Positions 1 to 9,133 of a DNA stretch of 53,964 bases are shown piece by piece. The DNA comes from Pseudoalteromonas sp. HM-SA03 (GTDB lineage: Bacteria > Pseudomonadota > Gammaproteobacteria > Enterobacterales > Alteromonadaceae). Where the stretch lies: the NCBI RefSeq assembly GCF_002289345.1, contig NZ_NSDG01000004.1, forward strand, positions 84,022-137,985, read 5' to 3'. Position 1 is the stretch's first letter. Each line of letters begins with the position of its first letter. Made by a program: the position numbers and the translations under genes. The notes beneath the pieces are model-generated. The model was not told the origin of the DNA, did not search any database, and saw only the letters and a program-made list of their open reading frames with translations.

Positions 1-1
1 C

Positions 2-250
2 AGACACGCTAAAATCGGCACTCCAGTGGTTATTGGTAACCAGCGTTACGGCATAGTTGGCACCGTGTCTATGGATATGATCAGTGTGAATATTGGTGAT
101 AATCCTAATGGCATTCAAGTTGGTGACGAAGTAGAAATGTGGGGACCAAACCTGCCCGTAGAAGAAATAGCGCAATGTGCAGATACTATTCCATATGAGC
201 TGCTGTGTAACGTCACCCCAAGAGTAAGCTACGAATACATCGAGGGTTAA
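2..250 (+). CDS. alr: Alanine racemase, C-terminal end (partial)
   Basis: This is the last 82 codons of a pyridoxal-phosphate alanine racemase, which interconverts L- and D-alanine for peptidoglycan synthesis in the cytoplasm. The reading frame is open from the first bases of the window, so the N-terminal barrel domain with the PLP lysine lies outside. The visible part is the C-terminal beta domain. It contains the family's G-[RT]-V-S-M-D-M-I block near the start, then a VGDEVEMWG stretch and a closing LLCNVTPRVSYEY segment with the arginine usual near the end of Alr. It ends convergently, 11 bases from the stop of the yjbQ-like gene. The symbol follows the family; dadX is the possible paralogue and cannot be excluded from this fragment. 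Confidence 0.88.
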   Translation, partial: RHAKIGTPVVIGNQRYGIVGTVSMDMISVNIGDNPNGIQVGDEVEMWGPNLPVEEIAQCADTIPYELLCNVTPRVSYEYIEG

Positions 251-261
251 GTGGCGAGCGT

Positions 262-693
262 CTAGCCTTTTCTTTCACCTTGAAGCGTTGCGATAACGCG
301 TCTTGCGCTCCCATGGTCACGATGCTCACCGAGATAAATACCTTGCCAAGTACCTAAACCCAGGTGGCCCTCAGAAATGGGGATCGTTACTTCACATCCT
401 AAGGTGCTGGATTTGATATGTGCAGGCATATCGTCATCGCCCTCGTAGTCATGGCGGTAGTAGCTTTGCCTCTCTGGTACAAAATGATTAAAGTGGCTTT
501 CCATATCCATACGTACCGTTGGGTCGGCATTCTCATTAATTGTTAGGCTGGCGGAGGTGTGTTGTATAAACAGGTGCAGCAGCCCTATACGATAGTCATG
601 GAGTTCTGGAAGCTGCGAGATAATCTCGTCGTCTACCAAGTGAAAGCCTCGTTTTCGAGGCTTCAAGGTAATTTGTTTTTGAGTCCAACTCAT
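262..693 (-). CDS. YjbQ / UPF0047 family protein
   Basis: A 143-residue cytoplasmic protein of the YjbQ (UPF0047) family. It has full family length and both hallmark blocks: [16 protein letters not shown] at about residues 45-60 and [15 protein letters not shown] near 115-130, the latter with the histidine thought to be part of the active or metal site. E. coli YjbQ has been linked to weak thiamine-phosphate synthase activity, but the physiological role of the family is unsettled. The gene starts 23 bases after the stop of the CheX-like gene on the same strand, so the two are probably co-transcribed. I would not assign a pathway beyond the family name. Confidence 0.9.
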   Translation of the reverse strand: MSWTQKQITLKPRKRGFHLVDDEIISQLPELHDYRIGLLHLFIQHTSASLTINENADPTVRMDMESHFNHFVPERQSYYRHDYEGDDDMPAHIKSSTLGCEVTIPISEGHLGLGTWQGIYLGEHRDHGSARRVIATLQGERKG

Positions 694-716
694 AAAGTAA
701 CGTGTGTTTTTAACTG

Positions 717-1187
717 TTAGGCGAGTTTGTCGAAGCTGACTTCGATATTGGCATCACCGTCAGGAGAGGTGAATGGCATAATAAGTTTAGGACCATCACA
801 TTTATGGGTGATGGTATGGCCTGGACCTGAAACGACAACCGGTGTTGCCATATCAAACTCGTAGCCTTTTTCGCCGAGCAGGTTTTTAGCACCGCCAGTG
901 ACCATGTTGGTGATTTCACCAACCATATCAGTGACGTCTTCATTAATGGAATCTGGGCGTTCACCAAGCATACGCTCCATAATGGTTAGCGCTAGGCTCT
1001 CTTCAAAGGTGATCGAAAATGACCCTTTTGTCTGTGGACCAACCATGCCAATCAGACCCGATACATCACCTTGTGCGACTTCGTCTTTCTTCACTTTTGG
1101 CTTACCCGGCGTCAATTCTGTTTGCGCCATTGTAGCCAATACATTGATTAGAGATGATAAAAAGGGGTTGATGAACTCTACATTCAT
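717..1187 (-). CDS. CheX-like chemotaxis phosphatase-family protein
   Basis: A 156-residue protein of the CheC/CheX/FliY phosphatase superfamily. The start [20 protein letters not shown] and the central block with the pattern [14 protein letters not shown] (about residues 84-98) match the CheX helix whose Glu and Asn residues dephosphorylate CheY-P in characterised members. In gammaproteobacteria single CheX genes often sit away from flagellar operons, and this one has no chemotaxis neighbours. It probably acts in the cytoplasm on a response regulator encoded elsewhere. It lies between zur and the yjbQ-like gene on the same strand. The family call is firm; the partner is unknown. Confidence 0.82.
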   Translation of the reverse strand: MNVEFINPFLSSLINVLATMAQTELTPGKPKVKKDEVAQGDVSGLIGMVGPQTKGSFSITFEESLALTIMERMLGERPDSINEDVTDMVGEITNMVTGGAKNLLGEKGYEFDMATPVVVSGPGHTITHKCDGPKLIMPFTSPDGDANIEVSFDKLA

Positions 1188-1267
1188 ATGGACTTTCCCT
1201 TACGCATTTTTAATAAATTAGTGTCGCTCTTAGTGATAAGTGTAGTGGGCTTTTTTACTCACTGCAC

Positions 1268-1702
1268 TTAATCTTTACATTTTTCGCAACGACCATGAGC
1301 CTCGATGGTTTGCTCTGTAACCACAAATCCGGTTTCTGCAGCTAGGCTGTTCAGTTCATGCGAAATCGTGTTTGAGTGTAACTCTTGAACGTTACCGCAA
1401 CTATCACAGATCAGTAATTGCACTGGATGTGTGTGGTCGAAGTGGTGGCAAAGCATAAACGCATTAGTACTTTCTATTTTATGGATAAAACCCAACTCAG
1501 AAAGAAAGTCTAAGGCACGATATACGGTAGCTGGTTTTGCAGCCGCTTCTGTCAACTTGAGCTCTTCAAGTAAGTCGTATGCGCCAACGCCACCTTGTTT
1601 AGAGGCGAGTAGTCTAAATACTTTTTCTCTAATAGGAGTAAATCGTGCACCACGGTTGTCACATACTTGCTTGGCTTTGCTAACTAGTAACTCTATATTC
1701 AT
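1268..1702 (-). CDS. zur: Fur-family regulator, probably Zur
   Basis: A 144-residue metal-responsive repressor. Residues 1-85 form the Fur winged helix (RGARFTPIREKVFRLL, then PATVYRALDFLSELGFIHKIES). The dimerisation part carries the zinc ligands: an H-F-D-H-T-H cluster, C-x-x-C in CDSCG, and a terminal C-x-x-C in CEKC. The terminal cysteine pair, the short length and the FMLCHHFDHTH stretch favour Zur, the repressor of zinc uptake, over Fur. The start is an ATG. The upstream 127 bases hold an imperfect inverted repeat (ACTAA at one end, TTAGT at the other, around 1732-1754), which is too weak to call a Zur box. No znu genes are in the window. Confidence 0.82.
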   Translation of the reverse strand: MNIELLVSKAKQVCDNRGARFTPIREKVFRLLASKQGGVGAYDLLEELKLTEAAAKPATVYRALDFLSELGFIHKIESTNAFMLCHHFDHTHPVQLLICDSCGNVQELHSNTISHELNSLAAETGFVVTEQTIEAHGRCEKCKD

Positions 1703-1829
1703 GATTCAAAATCCTTACACTGCCTTGCAATACTAACATATTATTTTTATTAGTCTTGTGTTTACCCTGATTTATTATCTCAAGTGGATATTCGGGGGAC
1801 GATGTTGCTTTTAAAGTTTGTTTTTCTTG

Positions 1830-4292
1830 CTAAGAAGAGCGCTTAACTGGTTCGATCTTAGTGTGGTAAAAGGTTTCAAATTGTGCAGCAGAAAGCGGCT
1901 TGCTAATCAAATATCCTTGACCAAAATCACACTCCAGCTGCTGCAATAAACGCAATTGCTCCAGCGTCTCCACGCCTTCAGCGACTACTTTCATCGATAA
2001 ATTATGCGCCATAGCAATAATGGTTTTAACTAACGCTTTAGACTCGTGAGTGGTGAGCATATCGCTGATAAAACTGCGGTCTATTTTGAGTAAATCGAAG
2101 GGGTAGTGACGGAGATAGTTCAGTGATGAATAGCCCGTACCAAAATCATCCAAAGATAATTTAAATCCTAGCTGATGTAATTGAGTTAGGGTCTGTTTTA
2201 CCTGTGCCTGTCCAGAGATCAATACGCCTTCAGTGATCTCTAACTCGATAAAGCGATTGGCAATCGGGATGTCTTTTACTAATAGCTCTATCTGTTTCAG
2301 TAGGTTAGGATCTTTAAACTGTCTGGGCGATAAATTGATTGCGATGCGGATGTCGGAGTCTAAGTGTTGCTGCCATTGGTGTGCTTGGCTAATAGCCGTT
2401 GAGAGTACAAACAATCCGATGTCGATGATCAAACCGCTTTGTTCCGCAACGGGAATAAACTCCGCAGGAGAGACATTGCCCAGTGTTTTACTGTGCCAGC
2501 GGAGTAAAGCTTCCGCGCCAAATACATCACTGTCTTCAATATAAAATTGAGGTTGGTAAAACACTTCTAACTCGTTTTCATTCAGTGCTACGCGTAGTGC
2601 TTCCTCAATTTCAATGCGCCGAGATAACCGTTGACTCATCTTTTGATTAAATAAACAGTAGCTGTTGCGACCATTACTTTTGGCATTGTACATTGCGGTA
2701 TCAGCGCAGCTAAGTAACTCTTGGGGGGAGTTCGCGTCTAAAGGATAGATAGCAACGCCGATACTGACTGAAATATTAAAATCTTTATCGTCGACAATAA
2801 TGGGGTGGTGAAAAAGTTTGATGAGCATATCGGCAACAGAAGTAATTTCTGCAGTGTGCTTAAATCCTCCCATCAATACAATAAATTCATCGCCACTCAG
2901 ACGTGACACTGTATCTTGCTCACGTAGCGATTGCTTGAGCCTTCCCCCCGAAGCGATGAGAATTTGATCGCCTGTTTCGTGTCCGAGTGAATCATTGATC
3001 CTTTTAAAATCATCTAAATCAATAAAAAACACTACCGCAAGCTCATCGTTGCGTTCGGCATCAAACAGTTGCTGTGCTAGTCGCTCCATCGCTAAAAAGC
3101 GATTTGGTAAATCGGTCAATGAGTCATAAAAAGCGTGATGTAAAATGACTTCTTCTTGACGCTTTTTCTCGGTGATATCTCGCACTGCAATAACCAGTTG
3201 ATCTGTTCCTGGAATAGGAGATAACCGAGCTTCGAATAGTTTCGCTTGTTCAGCAATTGTCAGCGGATATTCTATTTGGGTTAATTGGTGGCGCTGATTG
3301 GCAGACTTGATGGCTTGGCTAAATTGTTTTGCTGCGTGGGATGGCAGTACCTCCGCCATTTTCTTGTTGATAAACTGTTCAGGCAACATATACAAGTCGT
3401 CTGATTTTCCGGTATGGCATTCTAAGATGATACCGTCCGTATTGATTATAAAGAAAATATCCGGTAAGGCCTTAAAAACACTATTGATAAGTGCATGGCG
3501 GTGCTGTAATTCTTGGGTATTTTGTAATTGTTGTTGCCAGTTTTTCTCTAACGTTTGCGCCATGACATTGAACTGCTTGGCAAGGACTCCAAGCTCACCA
3601 TGTCCCACGATATCAGCTCTAGTGCTCAAAGACTTAGTGGATAATGCATCGCCTACTTGGATCAGCCTTTTGATTGGTTTATGAATGAAGTAATGAGTAA
3701 AGCTTAGTTGCGCGATAATGATGAGTATTAAAAATGCTGCCAAAATACTCGCCTTCGTTATCAATTGTTGTCTTAATGAGAGAAAAACGACGCTTACGTC
3801 GTAGATAGCAACCAGCCTAACTAAATCAGCGGACTCAACGACGGGTACTTTAGATGAAATGGGAATAGCTGCGAGAAAGTGCTGCTGATCAGGGTCAAAT
3901 GTCACAGTGAGATCAAGTGTGCGTAGCGTAGCAGTCGTTTGTGCCTGACTGATAATTTGATTAAATACTTGTAGTCCAATTGCTGAGTGTTGAGTTTCGT
4001 TGATGAGCGTTTCTCCTTGAATAAGGAAGAGTGCTTTATATTTACTGTCCGAATAATTATCCTCGAGGGTCAGGTTGATCTGATTATCGTTGCCCTCCAT
4101 AAACTCAGTGAAAAGATGCTTACCTAAATGGGTTAAATTTTGTCTCAGTTTTGTCTCGTAGCTTTCGAGCAGCATGTCTCTCTGGCTCACATATGAAATG
4201 GAGATAATAAGAGACGAGAGCGCCAAGCCGCAGAGTACTGTGCCCCAAGTCAGTGTTTGTTTTAAATTTATAGAAATAACCCGATTACTCAT
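1830..4292 (-). CDS. Membrane GGDEF-EAL cyclic-di-GMP signalling protein with HAMP and PAS domains
   Basis: An 820-residue inner-membrane sensor for cyclic-di-GMP turnover. The ATG at 4292 is preferred over a TTG five codons upstream. Order of parts: an N-terminal membrane helix (about 10-32), a periplasmic sensor (35-170), a second helix (178-198), HAMP (200-250), PAS (265-385), GGDEF (390-550) and EAL (565-810). The GGDEF active-site loop reads SGDEF, a variant compatible with diguanylate cyclase activity. The EAL domain keeps E-A-L-L-R, the D-D-F-G-T-G-Y-S-S loop and V-V-A-E-G-V-E, so it should hydrolyse c-di-GMP. Net direction cannot be told from sequence. It stands alone, with 127 bases to zur and a divergent neighbour upstream. 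Confidence 0.93.
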   Translation of the reverse strand: MSNRVISINLKQTLTWGTVLCGLALSSLIISISYVSQRDMLLESYETKLRQNLTHLGKHLFTEFMEGNDNQINLTLEDNYSDSKYKALFLIQGETLINETQHSAIGLQVFNQIISQAQTTATLRTLDLTVTFDPDQQHFLAAIPISSKVPVVESADLVRLVAIYDVSVVFLSLRQQLITKASILAAFLILIIIAQLSFTHYFIHKPIKRLIQVGDALSTKSLSTRADIVGHGELGVLAKQFNVMAQTLEKNWQQQLQNTQELQHRHALINSVFKALPDIFFIINTDGIILECHTGKSDDLYMLPEQFINKKMAEVLPSHAAKQFSQAIKSANQRHQLTQIEYPLTIAEQAKLFEARLSPIPGTDQLVIAVRDITEKKRQEEVILHHAFYDSLTDLPNRFLAMERLAQQLFDAERNDELAVVFFIDLDDFKRINDSLGHETGDQILIASGGRLKQSLREQDTVSRLSGDEFIVLMGGFKHTAEITSVADMLIKLFHHPIIVDDKDFNISVSIGVAIYPLDANSPQELLSCADTAMYNAKSNGRNSYCLFNQKMSQRLSRRIEIEEALRVALNENELEVFYQPQFYIEDSDVFGAEALLRWHSKTLGNVSPAEFIPVAEQSGLIIDIGLFVLSTAISQAHQWQQHLDSDIRIAINLSPRQFKDPNLLKQIELLVKDIPIANRFIELEITEGVLISGQAQVKQTLTQLHQLGFKLSLDDFGTGYSSLNYLRHYPFDLLKIDRSFISDMLTTHESKALVKTIIAMAHNLSMKVVAEGVETLEQLRLLQQLECDFGQGYLISKPLSAAQFETFYHTKIEPVKRSS

Positions 4293-4613
4293 AAATAACC
4301 AATTCAATTACCCTGATTCTGATTAGATTTTTCATTTCAATGCCATTACCTAGGCTGTAGATCTTGTTTTTGCGCTAATGAGCGTGTTTACTTTTTGCTG
4401 CAGAGTGATTCAACACTAGTGTAGTCCAGCTGTAAAAACCTGTAGCAAATTTGAGCGAATATTATTGTGGCAGATCAAGCACTATGGTGACGGAGTGTTG
4501 AGTTTTCGCATTAGGTCCAATCTCGTTTTCTTTCGCTTTGACCGCAAATGAATTGCTGTAAGTGAGTTGGCTTTTTATATTGATTAAAAAGAAAACAATA
4601 AAAGAGAAAAATA
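4293..4613. other. Intergenic region between divergent genes
   Basis: This 321-base gap separates the minus-strand GGDEF-EAL gene from the plus-strand gamma-glutamyltransferase gene and must carry both promoters. The last 60 bases before the ggt start are A-rich and T-rich, with a purine run (AAAAGAGAAAAATA) directly before the ATG serving as a loose ribosome binding site. I see no gene, RNA or strong operator in it. Confidence 0.5.
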
Positions 4614-6308
4614 ATGAATAGGGTAGTTAAGTGCACACTGGTTAGTATGCTTTGTGCTTCCGTAAGCTCAGCGACTCTCGCATATGACAGGATCACCGGA
4701 AAAGCTTTTGCTAGCCGCTCTGAGGTTATTGCAACTCAGGGCATGGTGGCAACTTCTCAACCACTGGCAACACAAGTCGCAATCGAGGTTTTGAAGCAAG
4801 GTGGAAGTGCCATAGATGCTGCAATTGCAGCCAATGCCATGCTTGGCTTAGTGGAGCCTACAGGTTGTGGTATCGGCGGTGACTTATTTGCTATTGTGTG
4901 GGATGCGAAGCAACAAAAACTATTTGGTCTCAACGCTTCAGGGCGTTCACCAAAAAGCCTTTCGCTTGCAAAGTTACAGCAGCAAGGCGATACAATTCCA
5001 AGTTATGGGCCGCTTCCCGTTTCTGTGCCCGGTGCGGTCGATGGCTGGTTTGAACTGCACAGCAAATTTGGCAAACTGCCAATGAAACAGTTACTTCAAC
5101 CCAGTATCGACTACGCTAGAAGCGGCTTTCCAGTTTCTGAGTTGATTGCTTATTACATGCAGCGCTCGGTGTCAGCTCGTGAGCAATATTCCGGATTTAA
5201 AGAAGTATTTATGCCTGAGGGTGAAATGCCTAAAAAGGGAGAGATATTTAAGAATCCGGCACTCGCTAATACTTATGAGTTACTTGCAGAAAAAGGCCGC
5301 GATGCCTTTTATAAAGGCAAAATTGCTAAAGAAATCGACCGTTACATGAAGGCCAATGGTGGATACTTAAGTTACCAAGACTTGGCTGAACACCGCAGTG
5401 AGTGGGTTGACCCCGTAAGTGCTGATTATCGCGGCTATACGTTATGGGAACTACCTCCCAATGGTCAGGGCATTGCCGCCCAGCAAATTCTCAATATTTT
5501 AGAGGGGTATGATATCAAGACAATGGGATTCGACAGCTCAGAGTATATTCACACCTTTGTTGAAGCAAAAAAACTTGCATTTGCGGATAGAGCAAAATAC
5601 TACGCCGATCCAAACTTTAATGAGATACCAGTCGCAACGCTAATTTCGCAAGAGTATGCAGATAAAAGGCGTGCATTGATTGATCCAAATAAAGCAGCTA
5701 AACGCGATCATGCAGGCCCTACAGAAGGGGATACCATTTATCTCACAACTGCCGATAAAGAAGGGAATATGGTGTCGCTGATCCAAAGTAATTTCCGTGG
5801 AATGGGCTCGGGTATGACTCCAGCTAAGCTTGGTTTTGTCTTGCAAAATAGAGGCGAGCTATTTGCGTTAGATAAAAACCACTACAACGGTTATGCGCCG
5901 AGAAAAAGACCATTTCACACCATTATTCCTGCCTTTGTCACAAAAGATGGTAAACCATGGATGAGTTATGGCGTGATGGGAGGCGCGACTCAACCGCAAA
6001 TGCATGCGCAGATCCTCATTAACATGATTGATTTTGGTATGAATCTACAAGAAGCGGGCGATGCACCTCGAATTTTGCATAGTGGTTCATCGCAGCCAAC
6101 CGGTGAAATCATGACTGATGGAGGGTATGTGAGTCTCGAGTCTGGTTTTTCCATGGAAACCCGTAGAGAGCTGATAAAAAAGGGTCACAAATTACAAGAA
6201 GCAGTTGGTCCTTATGGCGGTTATCAAGCGATTATGCTAGATGGTAAAACTGGAGTTTACTATGGTGCATCCGAAACAAGGAAAGATGGCCAAGCAGCTG
6301 GTTACTAA
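4614..6308 (+). CDS. ggt: Gamma-glutamyltransferase / glutathione hydrolase
   Basis: A 564-residue Ntn-hydrolase that cleaves gamma-glutamyl bonds (glutathione and conjugates) outside the cytoplasm. Residues 1-23 are a Sec signal peptide ending in TLA, so the enzyme is periplasmic. The proenzyme should self-cleave before the threonine of E-G-D-T-I-Y-L-T (around residue 380), which becomes the catalytic nucleophile of the small subunit. Other family marks are G-x-S-A-I-D-A-A-I-A-A-N near the N-terminus, L-P-P-N-G-Q-G, and the G-M-G-S-G loop after the nucleophile. Length is normal. It is followed on the same strand by an exported amidohydrolase gene 112 bases downstream. Among Ggt-like enzymes, cephalosporin acylases look similar, so the substrate is inferred. 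Confidence 0.93.
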   Translation: MNRVVKCTLVSMLCASVSSATLAYDRITGKAFASRSEVIATQGMVATSQPLATQVAIEVLKQGGSAIDAAIAANAMLGLVEPTGCGIGGDLFAIVWDAKQQKLFGLNASGRSPKSLSLAKLQQQGDTIPSYGPLPVSVPGAVDGWFELHSKFGKLPMKQLLQPSIDYARSGFPVSELIAYYMQRSVSAREQYSGFKEVFMPEGEMPKKGEIFKNPALANTYELLAEKGRDAFYKGKIAKEIDRYMKANGGYLSYQDLAEHRSEWVDPVSADYRGYTLWELPPNGQGIAAQQILNILEGYDIKTMGFDSSEYIHTFVEAKKLAFADRAKYYADPNFNEIPVATLISQEYADKRRALIDPNKAAKRDHAGPTEGDTIYLTTADKEGNMVSLIQSNFRGMGSGMTPAKLGFVLQNRGELFALDKNHYNGYAPRKRPFHTIIPAFVTKDGKPWMSYGVMGGATQPQMHAQILINMIDFGMNLQEAGDAPRILHSGSSQPTGEIMTDGGYVSLESGFSMETRRELIKKGHKLQEAVGPYGGYQAIMLDGKTGVYYGASETRKDGQAAGY

Positions 6309-6341
6309 AAGCCTGACTTGGTGGTGAAATCAACACGAATT

Positions 6342-6371
6342 GTAACAGTTAAAGCACTTCGCTTTTTGTTA
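6342..6371 (+). terminator. Possible weak terminator after ggt
   Basis: An imperfect stem-loop pairs TAACA with TGTTA and AAAGC with GCTTT around the loop ACTTC; the T run lies partly inside the right arm. It sits 33 bases after the ggt stop. The bulge and the lack of a clean T tail make this a weak call, and read-through into the amidohydrolase gene is plausible. Confidence 0.3.
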
Positions 6372-6420
6372 TCTTAATGTAATATTATTGTCGTTAAACG
6401 GAAATTTAAGGAACAATAAC

Positions 6421-8436
6421 ATGACAAAAATAATAACAAAGCGAAGTACCTTGACGACACTCATTGCGGCGCTTTTAACTACGCAGAGTTGGGTAGTATT
6501 TGCTGACACCATTATCAATAATGTTTACTCAGAAAAGGGCTTAGCTGGCACGCTAACTCAAGAAAAAATCGATGAGCAAAACTATAAAGCCAAAATTGAG
6601 TTTGGCTGGAACAACCGTCGGATCTTAATTGATGAAACCTTAAAGTTGAATGAAAAAGGATTGCCCATCAATTTTAGTCTTAAAGGGCGTTCTGCTTTTG
6701 GCTCCACAATTGACGAAACGTTTAGCTATAACAGGGGTATTGCACAGTGGAAAAGCGTCAATGAATCAGGCATTAAGGCTGACGCTACACTCGATTTCTA
6801 CGTACCGTCTAATAACCACCTTGCACTAGATAACGCGACGATGCGTTACGTTTTACAAAATAATAAATACGAGTTAGATGTCTACCCTCAAGGTAAAATG
6901 CTTATCGAAAAAATGAAGACGATGAAGTTGGGGGAACAAACCGTTCATCTATTGGTAACGAGCGGCCTTAGCCTTACTCCTAATTTTGCATGGTATGACG
7001 ACGATGGTAACTATTTCGCGCAAAGTTGGGGACCAATGTATGTCTTGCGCGACGGCTACACCAAAGCACAGTTCGAAGAACTTGAGGCTATCCAAAAACA
7101 AGCTGAACAGCAACATCTAGAAAACCTCGCCAACAAGCTGACACATGATGTCCCTGCATTACTTATTGAAAATGTTGCAGTCTTTGATGGTGAGCAGAAA
7201 AAACTGCTGAAAAATCATGATGTGTTGATTAAAAATGGCAAGATTGTAGAAATAGCTAAATATATTAAAAAACAAAATGGCATAGCTAGCCTTGATGCAA
7301 AAGGGAAAACCTTGATCCCAGGGCTTTGGGATATGCACGGTCATTTATCAAAAGAGAACGGTATTCTTAATATTGCGAATGGTGTTACCAGCGTTAGAGA
7401 CATGGGTAACGAGCACGACAATATTATGGAAATTGAAGCGCTCTTTAATACCAATCAGGTGTTGGGTTCTCGTGTATATCGTGCTGGCTTTATGGATAAA
7501 TTCAGCGAAAACTCAGCAGGCTTAAGTGTGAAATCATTGGAAGAAGCGCTCGAGACGGTCGATTTCTTTGCCGATAATGGCTATGTTCAAGTGAAGCTAT
7601 ATTCTTCAATCGATCCTAACTGGGTAAAGCCTATTTCTGATCGGGCACATCGCCGTGGATTGAGACTTAGCGGTCACGTGCCTGCGTTTATGACGGCAGA
7701 GCAAGCCATTGCAAATGGCTATGATGAGATTCAGCACATTAATATGCTGTTCCTTAATTTCCTTGCTGGTGAAGAAGTGGATACCAGAACACAAAAACGG
7801 TTCTCACTGATGGGAGAGCAAGCCTCTGGTTTATCACTCGATAGTCCAGAGATGAATGCATTCATCAAGCTACTAAGCGATAAGCGCATTGTTGTGGATC
7901 CTACCGTATCTACATTTAGAAGCTTATTGATGGCAGAAGATCAAAAGATCAACCCAGAATTTGCTGCTATTTCAGAGCATATGCCAATTGCATTCGCTCG
8001 TGGTTTAAAAGGGGCTGAGATGCATGTGGATGAACAGTTCAAACTGAGCTACCAAGAGTCGGGTGAAGCGATGCAAAAAATGCTGAAAAAGCTCTATGAT
8101 GCCGGTGTTCCAATGGTACCTGGAACGGATAACATTGCAGGTTTTACCTTGATACGTGAGTTAGCACTTTACGTTGATGCTGGCATTCCTGCGGCTGATG
8201 TGCTGAATATGGCAACGCTAGAAAGCGCCAAATTGATGGGGGTTGCACATCAAACTGGTTCAATTACCAAGGGTAAAATGGCAGATCTAGTATTGATCGA
8301 TGGTGATCCACTTAAGGACATAACGACACTGCAAAAAGCGACATTGGTGATCAAAGGTGAGCAAGCGTTTAAGCCTGCTGAAATTTACCAAGCGATAGGA
8401 GTGAAGCCGTTTACTACTTCACCTTCGCTGAAGTAA
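6421..8436 (+). CDS. Exported amidohydrolase-superfamily protein
   Basis: A 671-residue exported metal-dependent hydrolase. The start is the ATG at 6421: it is preceded by the Shine-Dalgarno sequence AAGGA and opens a good signal peptide (basic MTKIITKR, hydrophobic core, cleavage near VFA). Residues 25-230 are a beta-rich domain of unknown function. From about residue 240 it is an amidohydrolase of the imidazolonepropionase/prolidase-like type, with H-x-H in DMHGHLS, a lysine in VQVKLYSS that could be the bridging ligand, histidines in LSGHVP and EIQHIN, and the final aspartate in VPGTDN. Relatives include Xaa-Pro and Xaa-Arg dipeptidases; the substrate cannot be read. It ends in a strong terminator. 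Confidence 0.88.
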   Translation: MTKIITKRSTLTTLIAALLTTQSWVVFADTIINNVYSEKGLAGTLTQEKIDEQNYKAKIEFGWNNRRILIDETLKLNEKGLPINFSLKGRSAFGSTIDETFSYNRGIAQWKSVNESGIKADATLDFYVPSNNHLALDNATMRYVLQNNKYELDVYPQGKMLIEKMKTMKLGEQTVHLLVTSGLSLTPNFAWYDDDGNYFAQSWGPMYVLRDGYTKAQFEELEAIQKQAEQQHLENLANKLTHDVPALLIENVAVFDGEQKKLLKNHDVLIKNGKIVEIAKYIKKQNGIASLDAKGKTLIPGLWDMHGHLSKENGILNIANGVTSVRDMGNEHDNIMEIEALFNTNQVLGSRVYRAGFMDKFSENSAGLSVKSLEEALETVDFFADNGYVQVKLYSSIDPNWVKPISDRAHRRGLRLSGHVPAFMTAEQAIANGYDEIQHINMLFLNFLAGEEVDTRTQKRFSLMGEQASGLSLDSPEMNAFIKLLSDKRIVVDPTVSTFRSLLMAEDQKINPEFAAISEHMPIAFARGLKGAEMHVDEQFKLSYQESGEAMQKMLKKLYDAGVPMVPGTDNIAGFTLIRELALYVDAGIPAADVLNMATLESAKLMGVAHQTGSITKGKMADLVLIDGDPLKDITTLQKATLVIKGEQAFKPAEIYQAIGVKPFTTSPSLK

Positions 8437-8453
8437 TCGTTTGATGCTATAAG

Positions 8454-8493
8454 ACCAGTGCAAAAATATAAGACTTGCACTGGTTTTATTTTC
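8454..8493 (+). terminator. Rho-independent terminator of the amidohydrolase gene
   Basis: A perfect 10-base stem, ACCAGTGCAA (8454-8463) pairing with TTGCACTGGT (8475-8484), has an 11-base loop and is followed directly by TTTATTTTC. It lies 18 bases after the amidohydrolase stop. It isolates the giant biosynthetic locus from upstream transcription. Confidence 0.85.
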
Positions 8494-8557
8494 GTTACCT
8501 CGATATCAGACCAAATTGTATTTCTGAGTTTTGTCAAAAGTGTTTCTAAAACAGATG

Positions 8558-8578
8558 TTTGTTTGAAAAACAAACAAA
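8558..8578. repeat. Inverted repeat, 8-base arms with 5-base loop
   Basis: TTTGTTTG (8558-8565), five A residues, then CAAACAAA (8571-8578). It lies in the leader of the synthetase locus. It could be a regulator site; without a T tail in either direction it is a poor terminator. Confidence 0.5.
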
Positions 8579-8877
8579 TCGTTCTAACCTTCCTGTTACT
8601 ACCTAATAAAAAATTCCTAAAAATAGTTCGATGTAATCTTGTGTAATGGGTAAATTTACTTTTTTGTTAATAAGAGGTTTATTTATCAGTTTCTTGTGCT
8701 AGCCTTTTTTAGTACAGATCACGAGTTGTTGATGTGAAGCCATACAAATTGTGTGTGTTTTACCAGCTTCAATATGGTCTTTTTTATAACTCTATTTGAG
8801 ACTTTGATGTCGTCACCCCCGCGTACAAGGATGGTAAAAAAGTTGCCATATTCAAGCGTTAAAGTGACAGTGAGTGA

Positions 8878-8905
8878 TTACAGCAATGTTGTATATATGC
8901 TGCAA
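8878..8905. promoter_or_regulatory. Imperfect inverted repeat, candidate operator
   Basis: TTACAGCA (8878-8885) and TGCTGCAA (8898-8905) are inverted copies with seven of eight bases matching, around a 12-base AT-rich centre. The spacing suits a dimeric regulator binding one face of the helix, and the site lies about 230 bases before the first synthetase start. Function is a guess from symmetry and position only. Confidence 0.22.
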
Positions 8906-9133
8906 GCAAATAGCAGAAGGTGCTGTTGATTAACTTGGCTCGCGGTTTTAGCGGTTAGTTAACCTTTATAGATATACCCTACAAACGTTTACCTACTTAA
9001 ATGGGTATTGTGTTTGTTGCGGTTAAGTAATTGATTGGTTTTTTACAACGTTACTGATGGTTAACTGTCGCAAGCCAAATTGATACTGCTCGCGCTGTTG
9101 CCAAAGGAGTCCCAACCAAGCTATGGGGATGGC

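Larger units (their letters stand above)
8494..9133 (+). promoter_or_regulatory. Leader region of the lipopeptide locus
   Basis: About 640 bases without a credible gene separate the terminator from the first synthetase start, so the promoter or promoters of the 38-kb locus must be here. I see an 8-base inverted repeat at 8558-8578 and an imperfect one at 8878-8905, listed separately. I could not fix a convincing -35/-10 pair; TTGATT near 9032 with TACTGA 15 bases later is the best but poor. No LuxR-type box is evident. Confidence 0.45.

Noticed and set aside
1240..1267. Terminator stem-loop after zur
   Set aside because: An eight-base imperfect inverted repeat exists, but no T run follows it in the direction of transcription.
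9080..9133. TTG start 18 codons upstream for the first synthetase
   Set aside because: The ATG at 9134 has GGGGA at proper spacing and begins at the expected N-terminus of the fatty acyl-AMP ligase; the upstream codons add an unrelated hydrophobic stretch.
8494..9133. Small coding gene (62 codons) overlapping the terminator at 8458-8646
   Set aside because: The frame begins inside the terminator hairpin, has no ribosome site and no recognisable protein features.
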